From the NCBI GenBank assembly GCA_027574665.1, contig CM050668.1, forward strand, positions 8,208,001 to 8,272,000: DNA of 64,000 bases, given 5' to 3'. The stretch comes from Rhynochetos jubatus. Its lineage: Eukaryota > Chordata > Aves > Eurypygiformes > Rhynochetidae. Both the position numbers and the translations under genes were made by a program. The notes beneath the pieces are model-generated. The model saw only the letters and a program-made list of their open reading frames with translations, was not told where the DNA came from and did no database searches. Below are positions 51,161 to 61,600 of the stretch, in pieces; position 1 is the stretch's first letter; every line of letters begins with the position of its first letter.

Positions 51161-51235
51161 AGGCCGTACATGGAAAGGCCGGTTTGGATCCCTGGAGCAG
51201 CACATCAGTGCAATGACTGGTGCTAACTGGCCCAG
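51161..51235 (+). other. Candidate 75-base internal exon (unrecognised)
   Basis: The acceptor CCTGTCTATTGCAG (ends 51160) and donor GCCCAG|GTGAGA (GT at 51236-51237) enclose 75 bases. Only one of the three frames is open. It contains GRTWKGRFGSLEQHISAMTG and ends in ANWP plus two bases. The entry and exit phases match, so it could be a skippable cassette. Two CpGs are kept near the 5' end. I recognise no family. This is among the more exon-like segments of the window but has no independent support. Confidence 0.25.
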
Positions 51236-54200
51236 GTGAGACACAACACTGGTCCTCTCCTACTTCTTTGGCTCAGAAGCTGGCTTGTCTTGTGCTGGCT
51301 CTAGGATCTCTCCAAAGCTCTGTGTTGTGCAAGGACAGGCACGTTCCAGGCTTGAACTCACTGCATTGCTATGTTGTGTGAAATTGTTGATTATACGTAT
51401 CTTCTAGATATTGACATGATAAGAGACAGATGTATTCCCATCAGTTAAATTCTCCATGAAATTGATTTTCCATGGAAAAATACTCCATTTCATTCAAGTG
51501 CAGTGGATAAAAGTTAATAATTTAAGTGCATCTTTTTCTTTTCTGAAAGAAAAGTGGTTGACTGGATGTACTTTGTTTTTCAAACAGAAATCCCAGTTGT
51601 CTGAAATGAGTTTGCATGTGAACAGAGGTTGCTTCAGTCCACCTTTTGTGTCTGGTTATGATTTGCTGTTAGAGACTCTATAATCATTCGCTGGGAGTGT
51701 TCCCATCTGCAGGAATACATACTACAGTTGGTGCCAGTTCAAGCTTAGGTACTGTCAAAGGTTTGGGCGAAGATAGTTGTGAAATAAAAGGATAACTAAG
51801 AATCTCTGTTGTTTCAGTTTCTCCAATAAGGATGATAAAGCTCTTACCTCATTTTGGTTTTAATTTTGTTTGGAATAGAAGAAACTTGCAGCTGCCACGT
51901 AACAGATGCGTTTGGCAGCGTGTTTGTAAGACGCTGTTGATTGCTGCGAAGTTGGCGTGTCTGTGATGCAGTCCAGAGAAACTGGCACACGCGTTTGTGT
52001 TTGGACGCATGTGATCAGTAGACTTGCTATGAAATGGTTAGTTCCTGGTCTAGTAAGTGTTCAACCGTTTCAGAATGAGTCAGGAGTAACTGAAGCTTTT
52101 ATTTTCATTTGCACACAGTGTGTTGCCTTCTGAATAAAGAACTAGGGCAGTGTGACCTCTTTTTTTCTGGACAACACATAGTAATAACTCCTTGGAAAAC
52201 CTAAGTCCTATTTTCCTGATGGTTAAATTGTATGTTTCTCATTTCAAATGGCATGAAAACATGAAGCATTGGAATTTCTAGCAGAACGGGAATGCTGAAA
52301 GTTACTTCTGCAAACACTTGGATTCTTTTAATAAATGTATCCAGACTTTCACCAAATTCCTGGAGTGTTTAAAACCCAGAAGGCTGGGAGTCCTGGAGTC
52401 AGGCTTGCTGCCTGCTAAAAGGACTGCCTCTACAGAGCGGGAGGCTTTAGGTGCAGTGGGGTTACTGTAAATTCAAGGCAGTTTGCCTGGTGATTTACCA
52501 AGCTGACAGGGAGCCTCGCGAACTTGGCTTGTCGATTTGCTAGTCTGTGAGTTTTAGGACTCAGAGTTTCTTTATCCTCAGCTTTCCATCAGCCTGCTGG
52601 GATGATTGCAGCAGAGCTATGAGGAAATGAAGTAATTTTCCAATGGAAATCTGCCTGGTTTTCATCAGAATTTTAGCCAAATTAATCAACTAAGATGTTT
52701 TGATGAACTTCAATTTTTCTTCCCCCCTCCAGTGGAAAATGTTCTGTTGGAAAGTTTTTGAATGGCCACAGGGACCTGTGCATCTTATTCCAGCTCCAGT
52801 GGTGGTTGCTGGTTGTCTCAGTGTATTTGCTTGAGATGCTCTGGGTGATGCAGACATCATGACTGCCATCCTCAATCACAAGAGGAAAATCTTTTACAAA
52901 ATCTGTAATGTAGTTTATGAAATGAACTGTTACTGCAAATCAGAAGAAACATGCTGTAAACTGATACACTGTGTCTCATATATGTGAGCGATTTATTTAG
53001 TATTGACTTTTTGTTAAGTTCATAAACGTAAGGAGATTACAACAATCTGTACAGATTCATGTGTTCAGTAAAACTTTTGTACAAGGAAGGTCATCTATTC
53101 TTGCCTTACTATGAGCCCTGGTTTCCCAATAATGGACGGGAAAATGATACAAAAAATGTTTGTCGTTTCTGTTGTGCTTCTTATATCTATTCTAATTCCT
53201 GCTGGCTGGTGCAGAAGCACTAACTTCTGGTGCTCCACGTGCAATTTAAACGATGCCCACCAGTTGTGCTCAGCTTGAGGACAGAAAGATTATTGGAAGG
53301 GATCTGGGGAAGAGAGACAGACAGCAATGCTCCAGATATGAACAGTTGCTAACTGCCTTGCAAGGGTTTACCACATCTACAAAAGTGTGCTGGCACAGGA
53401 AGAGTAATCGAGGTCCTTGGATTCGTGCCTGGGCAGATAGTTTGGTCAAAGCTGCTGGGAATGGGCTCTGCAGGAGTGGAGTCTGAAATGGCGCGCAGTC
53501 AGCAGCAGCAGCTGCAGAAAACGTGGCCTAGGGAGAAAATGGAAATCAAAACATGCAGGTGTGCAGAGTTGAAAGAATTTTTGCCCTGCAAAACTCAGCT
53601 AACAATTCAGCCAATGCTGTACAAACCAGACAAGAGTTCAGCTCTGTCTAGACTTGAGAGAGACTTAACATACAATAAAATTTTTAAACATAAAAGTAGA
53701 GATATGTTGCTGAGTATTTGCTGTGCTCAGATGTGTTCAGTCCGAGGGAGTGTTTTTACATGTCTTCAGGGGTAGTTACTCTTCATTCTCATGTAGACAG
53801 CCAGCCCTGCAGTCTGCTGTGCAAAATTTTGTCCCTGCGCGTAAGAACTGAAACTGCCAGAGAGTTCTGGAAGCCTCTCACAGATTTTGGCAGATGTTTT
53901 AGGAGGCAGGATTGCTGTGTCACTCAAAGCAATGGTACTGTGTGAAATCAAATGTGCCGGACCAACACTTCACAAAGGTTGTTTTCAGATCCTGGTTGAA
54001 GTTCATGTGCAAGGTATGTGTCAGCTCCTGGTTGAGTCTGTAGGCACCATTCTTTGGTGATGGGTGCATAAGGAGGTTCCCATGTGGACCAGTCCTGTTA
54101 GTCTAGTCACTGATTAACGAAGATGATTCTTGGGTGACAGTAGTAGACCTCACTGCTGCAGTGGTTGAGTTACTTAGGGTCAGATCCTCAAGGCAGTGTG

Positions 54201-54987
54201 GTGCATCGCTTCACTTGCTGATATTTATAAGGCTCTTGTGTCTAGGAATCCATGTGACTTGGGCTCCAGTGACTGTATTTGTACTCTGTATCCTGTGGCA
54301 CATGCAAAGAATCATCCTTCAGTGGTTTTGATCTGCTCCTGAGAATATCCCTGGGTGGTGAATGAGCTTGCATGCAGGCCTCCAAGGAGTATGCTGCAGT
54401 TGGGGTGAGTTATTACATCTTTGTTGACTTATAACCTAAAATCTATATCCCACTGGGTCTTGCTGTGTAGCCATCATCTCTTTACCTTGGGATTATTGAT
54501 TGTGTTAAAATGTTCACTTTGTACTCTGCACAGCTAGGGTACTGATTACTTTTATTCATGTTGCCACTTGGAAAGGTTATTTATGTGGGACCATTTCCAG
54601 CATCTGTGCCAATCTGGAAAGCAGGATGTTTTATCTTTAATTATTTATTGAAAATCTTTATACAAAATAAGTTGCTTACTGAGGTAAAACACTTATTCGA
54701 AGGGACATCTTGCCCTCTTTATTTACTTCATTTATTTTGATGCATCATCTTCACGTTAAGGAAACATCAAACCTAAATGGGTTTCATCCTTTGTTAGTTA
54801 TGAAAAGACTTGTGTTCCTAATAAAAGAGTTCACCTAATCTAGGTTTGTGGAGGAATGTTTGTTAGTCGTAGTAAATGTGCTTATGGTGTTGTGCTGTGA
54901 TATATGTAGGAATGGATATAATTTTATATATGTAAAACACAAACATTTCCATGATAATTGCTTTAAATTTTCATTTTGCGTTTTCAG

Positions 54988-55111
54988 ATCCCGAAACGAG
55001 TTCCTTCAGCGTGCTGATTGTTCCCCTTTCTGCACTGTTAGCAAAGCGTGGGCTTTCCTATGTAATTATATCACCAGGATTTTGATTTTTGAATTGCGGT
55101 ATCCGACCTAG
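54988..55111 (+). other. Candidate terminal exon, CpG-bearing (unrecognised)
   Basis: A strong acceptor (CATTTTGCGTTTTCAG, ends 54987) precedes a segment open for about 40 codons to TAG at 55109-55111. The frame begins SRNEFLQRADCSPFCTVSK. Six CpGs within 124 bases stand out against CpG-poor surroundings and fit selected sequence. A second frame stops after nine codons. No domain is recognised, and no clear poly(A) signal lies close by. Confidence 0.2.
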
Positions 55112-57814
55112 GAACATCCTGTTGTATCACTTTGCAGAAAGCTTTGGCATTCATACTCAAAGTCGTCTTCCTTTGCACGAAGCTGTTTCATCAAACAGGA
55201 CTTACTAGGATTTCCTCTAGCCACTTCCCACAAGGAGCAGTCTGGCACATGCTTCTCACCGCCTGTTATGATAGGCGGCGGGGGCCACCTCGGCTTAGGA
55301 AATGCTCTCTGTAAATAGAAGTATTGTAAAGTTGAGCCCTTACAGTTCTTGGAGAGGTTTCTATGGTGAGATCCTAACCATTTTCTACTAATCTGGAGGC
55401 CTGACTGAGCAGTGGTAAGGCTCCCGCAGCTCTCTTACTTCCATAGCAGGTGAGTGTGCGTGGGGTGGCATCGAGTCCCTGGCTGTGCAGGTTGACATCG
55501 CTCTGGCTCCAGCTGCAGCAGCGTGTGCTTGCTGCTGGCTCAGCTGCTGTTCCCTGGCGCAAAGGTGGGGGAACTGCAACAGTGTGGAATGAGAACTGCG
55601 CTATTTCAACCCTCAGCAGTTTAAGTTAGCTTTTGGGTGCTTTTTCTCAACATTGCTGAAAGAAATATTAGGGGGAAAATAAATAATTTGGTTTATTTTC
55701 AACTGATTTCCCACCTCGCCCCCTAAGCATAAGTAAATTCACATGTATGTTTTTTCAGAACTCTAGGATTTTGAATCAAGTAAGGAAAATATTTCATTTA
55801 GGTACTGACCAACTGAATTAAGTATCCTTTTAAAAACAGCTGAGTGTGTTTCACAGGTTCCAATCTGATTTTGGGGTTAAAAAAATAGCAGGTTTGGGTG
55901 TGGGTTTTTTTGGTCTTGGGTTTGGTGGTTTATTGTTTGGTTGGTTTTGGGGGTGTGTGTTCATTTTTTCAAATAAGCCTCCCACACTTGGTTTGCCCAG
56001 GCATAACTGCCGTTTCTTGATTTCAGTGGCAAGGCAAAATTTGTTTCAAAATTCTGCTTTCCATTCTGAGTACAGATCATTAGAGCCAAGGAGCTTGCTC
56101 AGGCCTGGAACCCTTTATGTTTGCAACTTCACTGTGGCCAGTATTTTCCATTGAAAATTAATTTCTTAAACAGCTGGAACATGAAGACCAGATAGTGTTT
56201 TCTTTTAGATTCATAATGGTGGAATGGCAGAAGATGGGGGCATGAACCCACAGCAGATGAAAGTCTAGAACTTCTGCTTCATTTCCATACTATGCATAAG
56301 AAAATCCGTGAAGTGAGTCTCGGGAGTCAGGCTCAAGGGCCTCTTGATTAAGCATTAAATTACAGGTATGATTTACTAAATTTGTGCTTGGGGAAAGAAG
56401 GATTTTGATGATGATGTGATTGGTAAACTACGCATTTCCTCAGCAACATATTAAAATTAATGGGAATAGCATAACCAGGCATATAAAATACTTCAGAAAT
56501 CTCAGGAAATATGTTGTCTTGTGAACTAAGCCACTTAACCAAAAAAATCTGAGCTGTGACTCCTTCACTGCAGTAAACCCAAAGGGAGTGTAAAGCTGGC
56601 CCCCACTTTTCTCAGCCTGAAGTCTCTTCTGCTGTTAAAGAAGACAGTCAGAGGAGCTCTCACATCGGTTCCTTTATCTGCTTTTTTTCACATGGTTTTC
56701 ATATGATTATTTTAAAGCATTGAAATGTAGAACCGTTTGAAAGTGTTTTTTTCAATGGTTATGTATCTTTATTAATTTATATTTCTTTTAAATTTCTTTC
56801 AAAATTGCTTGAAGTTGCACTTGTTATATCTTCTTACTCCTTGCTGTGTAAGTTTGGCATAGTGGGATCCTTAGCCACGTTTTGGGTTTCAGGATGCTGT
56901 TGCCTACAAACAACACACGGCAACAGGGTTTTGAAGGGGCAATAATAGAGCTGTTGCTAACTCGTGGATGCAGAGAAATGGGAACCTGTGGTATGCAAGA
57001 TCTTGTGCTGCAGTCTTGGTCCTAGAGCTATTCTCTTTTCCCCTCTTTGTGTGCATTGTGTCTGGCTCATAGTGTTCAGCCAACATGGGTATGGCAGCAT
57101 TGTTGCTTCATGTGATGAGAACTGGTGTGTGGGACATCAAAAATCCACTTCATACTGTGTGTCTGCAGTACGCTTGACCAGCCTACAATGCAAAGTGCGT
57201 GCTCTTCTGTCGTTGTTTGGCTTTCTTAAGGCAGGCAGGTTAGACCAGTCCTTCATGCAAGCCCAAATAATTGGGTATTTCTCTTCCATGGATATAGATA
57301 TTTAGGAATTAAGCGTATGTGAGTAGGAGCAAGGAGACAGGAATGGTCAGGGTCAAGTACTCTGAGATCACATCAATTATTCTAATCCAAGGGGCACTGG
57401 AGCTGCCAGGATTTGAGAGAGTGGGCAACAGTTGCTCCCACTCTATCCATCTGTTGTATTTCATCGGGATTAAAAATTGTCCTGTTCTTCTTAAACCTTT
57501 TCATTGGCAGTCATTCCAATTTTAGAGGTTTTGACCAAAAGCAGCAGAGCTCTGAAAGCAGAACATTTTTTATAATGGAAAAAGTGCTTGATTTACCTCT
57601 GCTTTCTGCTCAGGCTCCCTCACCTTCAGACCCAAGATTCATTAAGGAGAGAGCTCTCAGTCATACCACAAGAGCAGAGAAACATGAAAGACTGCTTTCC
57701 TCTAATATACAAGAAAGCATGTAATTAAAATAAACAAAATAACATTAACCAAAAGGTCTTGCTGGTGTTGTTTTCAAAGCCATGAAGGGATTTTGGAGTC
57801 TCTGAGATCTAATC

Positions 57815-58680
57815 TGTTTGGATTTCAGTAAGGCATTAGCTACAGAGCTGCATGGGAAATTATTAGCTAAACTGAGAATTGGTACAAGGAACCAGCTAGA
57901 AAACAGCCCCAGTTTGTGATGGTAAGCTGGAATGCTTAACATTCCATTGTGTGTTTAAGCTGGAATGCTCCCCCAAATAACGTGTGGCTAACTGTACTTA
58001 CAATAGGAATGAATCAGAAGTTACTAATGTTACCGACAATGTGATGGGAGCTTTGTCAATTGGGGCAAAAGGACAGAACATCACTGGGAGCGGAGGGTGG
58101 TCTTAGGGACTGAAATAATGGACTGCGCAATTTATTAATATAAAAATCAAGTGAATGGTTAGGGGCTAGTAATAAGGATTTCATTTATGAGGTAGGTCTT
58201 GTAATTTGGAAGTCTCTGAAGAGGAAGACCAGGGCAATTCTACAGTACATCCAGCAGATCACTGATAGTACCACCATGGCGTTTCTGTTGCTGTTGTATG
58301 AGGCGTGAGTGAGCCTGTGTCTGGAACCTTGTGCTCAAGTCTGGTCACCTGTATTCAAGAAAAATTAATTAATACAGGAACAGTACAGGCAATACTGCCA
58401 GGGGATCAGGGAGCTGGACTTCTGAGATGCAGCTAGAAGAACCAGGCTTGCTCTGCCTTGCAGGGTACAATTGTTGTCTGTAATGTCAGGAGAGAAGGCA
58501 GAAGAAGGGCAAAAATTCTTAAATATCATAGCCAACAGTGGTGCAAGACTGAAGGCACATAAATTGACAAACGTATATTTGCACTTTATTTTGGAGGAGG
58601 TTTGTAGCGTTTAGGGCACTTTTGAACAGAAGTTTTGGAACAGTTTGCTGGTAGGAGAGCCAATGGCGATGTAGGTACTC
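57815..58680 (+). mobile_element. Old, degraded CR1-like LINE (RT remnant)
   Basis: From 57818 one frame reads LDFSKALATELHGKLLAKL, which matches reverse-transcriptase motif A of CR1-type LINEs. The second aspartate of the motif is replaced and the frame stops near 57919. Further on, 'gtgctcaagtctggtcacct' and 'gtattcaagaaaaattaatt' (about 58330-58375) match the CR1 region encoding the ORF2 C-terminal part, and 'ttttggaacagtttgctggt' (about 58632) resembles a later block. Divergence is high and edges are approximate. This is probably an ancient family rather than the young avian subfamilies seen elsewhere in the window. Confidence 0.65.
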
Positions 58681-61600
58681 ATTGTGTGAGTTGTTTCTAG
58701 GCTCTGTAAATATCGTCCTCTGGTTCAGTGGTTGACAGGGCTCAGTGACCCAAGAGAACACTCCCTTCTTCTGTGTTAATAAATTGAAACGTGCCTGGCC
58801 TTGTGGAAACTTTTTGAGAATTGGCATGTCTAGGCACATACAATTGCAAGGATGTTGGGTTGGTTTTTGGTTTGTTTTGGTGGTTTGTTGTTTTTTTTTT
58901 TGTTGTAAATATTTTGATTTCAGCACTTAAAGTTAGTTCCAAGTATGTTGCTACAGGTACTTATCATATTTCATGTTTAAGCCATGGCTATAATGAAATT
59001 TTTTCCCAATTCTGCTCCACAGCATTTGATACTGAGACACAGCAGCTATGGGAAACAGCAAATAAAAAGCACTAATTAAGACTCAGAGTGCTTTCAATAA
59101 ACTTGTGTTGCAATGAACAAATTAACTGACAAGGGAAAAAGACAATATTGCCCTCGAGGGAATGTGCTGACACAGAGATAAGTCGAAGTAGTTCAGCAGA
59201 CTTCCGATGTGGAGGAAACTATGAAATATGAGTCTGGTTCAGTAATGTTTATATCTGATGTGTCAGAAGGAATAGCTCAGAAAAATCACCATATCAGAAA
59301 ACAAAAGAATTTCCAACTAAGGAAAATGCATGGAGGAAAACCAGTAGAAAGCTTAAGCAGGCAATTATTCTTGCTACTGCCTGCCTTAGCACTAGTGCGC
59401 GAGGGCAGTGCTGTTTGCAGTTGGTGTATGACTGTGCCTTTCACAGAATACGGTGAGGGGAAGCCTTAGGCATGTCCAGTTTTACTACTTGTTTTAACAC
59501 ACAAAACATCTTTCTTCTTGTGAAGGTGCCATCCTGAAGAGAGCGAGCGCGTGCATTCTCTGGCGGCGCTCTCCAGCACAGGAGGTGTTAAACGGGGGCA
59601 GAACCTTGATCTGTGCTTACGGCGATAGCGTAAGCAAATGCGTTCCAGCGTTGTTCTGGTGCTTTGGGTTTGGGTTATTTTTGGTTGATCTTTGAAAAGG
59701 TGTAATGTTTGCATGTTGTTGTACACGCTTGCAGTTTTGATTTCGGACTCAGTTTGGTAGAGGAATGTTGTTTCAGGCCTTAGAATTTCCCGTGGATTGA
59801 GAGGTATTTTTCCCCACTGTTAGGCAAAATAGTATAAAGATTTTTTTCAGTACGAGTATTGCGATACTAACAGCGTTGATGTGTCCTCTCCATAAAACCC
59901 TGAAATGAATGATGTCAGAAACATTGAACTCATTGGGATGAAAATGGTAGGTAGGAAGGTGGTGACACGGGCTTTTATCAGCACTAGTAGCACTACGGCC
60001 CTTTGCTCCCTTTCGGAAGCTGGCTCGCTCATGGAACACCAGTATGTCCTTCTTCCTTCAGAAAGTCCTTTAGTTGAAGTGATAGTTTTGAATCCTGGGT
60101 TGTCTCGTCGTGATGTACTGTTGTTTACACTGGCTGAAGCATCAGCTCAGGGGTGTTTGGGATATACACTTGCCACATTTCCAGGTACAGGCCAGCAGCT
60201 CTTAAGGCAACAGAGGGCAGTGTGCATCTGAGGGGTACTGGTGGCCTGCTCAAACAGCCTGAGGCTCTTCTTTCTGCTGAGTAGAGAAGAGGCTTTATTT
60301 GCAAGGTCTGTTTAGCATCACTCATGAACACTAAATCCTACCTTAGACAAGAAGAGAAAAGGAGGGGGGGAGGAAATAAATTAGAAGGGCAAGCTTCTCA
60401 CATTGTTCCCGTGCCATTTTCTGTTTTTCTATTATTTTTTTCCCCAAAGCCCCTAACTTGAGGTCATTTTGGGATTAATTGAAGCTAATATCTTTACTTC
60501 AAAGCAGTACAAGATCAAGCCAAATGTGCATGCATAGCAATTAAAGATTTGGCAAGGTAATATGGATTGGCTTCTACAGCAGCCGCTTTCTCCCTGTGCT
60601 GTTCCACTTGTTCAGGCCTTTGATGTGCTTCAGAGCACAACTATCTGGGCCTGTGTTTTAAACAAAGGAGCGTTTTAGCAGTATATTCTGCAGAGATTGG
60701 CTGTTGTGCTGTAGTTAATATTTTTAACTGTCTGTAAAATTGGAAAGATTATGAATCTGTAGTAGGACTGGCTACTGGAGAATTCTGTGGATTATGAAGA
60801 AAATTGCAGGGGGCAAATTGAAAGATTTCTCTTTTATATTGTACAGCATCAGTATTCCTTTAGTGCTAACAAACATGACGCCAATTTAGTATAAATCTTC
60901 AAAGCAACGTGTGAATTTATCTGTCCAGTGCTCATTACAGTTAATGTGAATCATGTGGCTGGAACTCTGCAAGTGCTTTGAAAGTGCCCTTTTAATGGTT
61001 ACATTATAGACCCCCGTGTTAGCTGTTTTGCTGTTATTTTTATACTGCTCCATTTGTTTTCTTGACATTAAAAAAGCCAAAACAGTAAATTAATTAAAAA
61101 CTGCATCACTGCCTCCAGTGTTAAATAGAGTAAAATACTCGTTTTCTAAACTAAATGAAATATTACTTATACGTATATCGACTTGAGACACAACATGAAT
61201 CTTACTGTTTTAAATCCCTGTAGTATGAGACATGCTGCTTGTTGGCCACTAATTAAGGTGAGCTTAACTGGGAAGTCAAAATGGTGATCCATATATGCAT
61301 GTTTGAATTTTGGTCTCATTGCATTAGTCACCACGTGTGGTACATGATCTGTATCTCCTTAATCTCTAGGAAATACTTGGTTAATCTGCTGCAGGGAAGA
61401 AGAAAGGCACAATAAAAACAGGAACTTGTAAGTAAGACAGGTAATGAGCATAAAAATGCGCTTACACACATGAAAGTGTAAATTGTTGGAAGTTTGGTCT
61501 TAATTGATGTTTTGATTGTTGAATTGGCATATACTTTATTATGAAAAGAAGTGAGTTAGGGCTTTCTTCTGTTCAACCCAAGTTTAATCCACAAAGGTTG

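Larger units (their letters stand above)
42774..57814. other. Long non-coding stretch with candidate exons and DNA motifs
   Basis: No gene is established in 15 kb. Contents include a MIR-like scrap (43160-43213), a short AT repeat (45092-45107), the alternating E-box tract (45406-45434), a TTTTG repeat (48561-48582), a CpG-richer patch (51898-52007), a CCGCCT/AGGCGG hairpin (55259-55278) and a G/T-rich tract (about 55875-55965). Splice-like open segments lie at 44914-45079, 47539-47612, 51161-51235, 53989-54013 and 54988-55111. I found no CR1 in this stretch, which is long for a window with eight copies. Confidence 0.5.
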
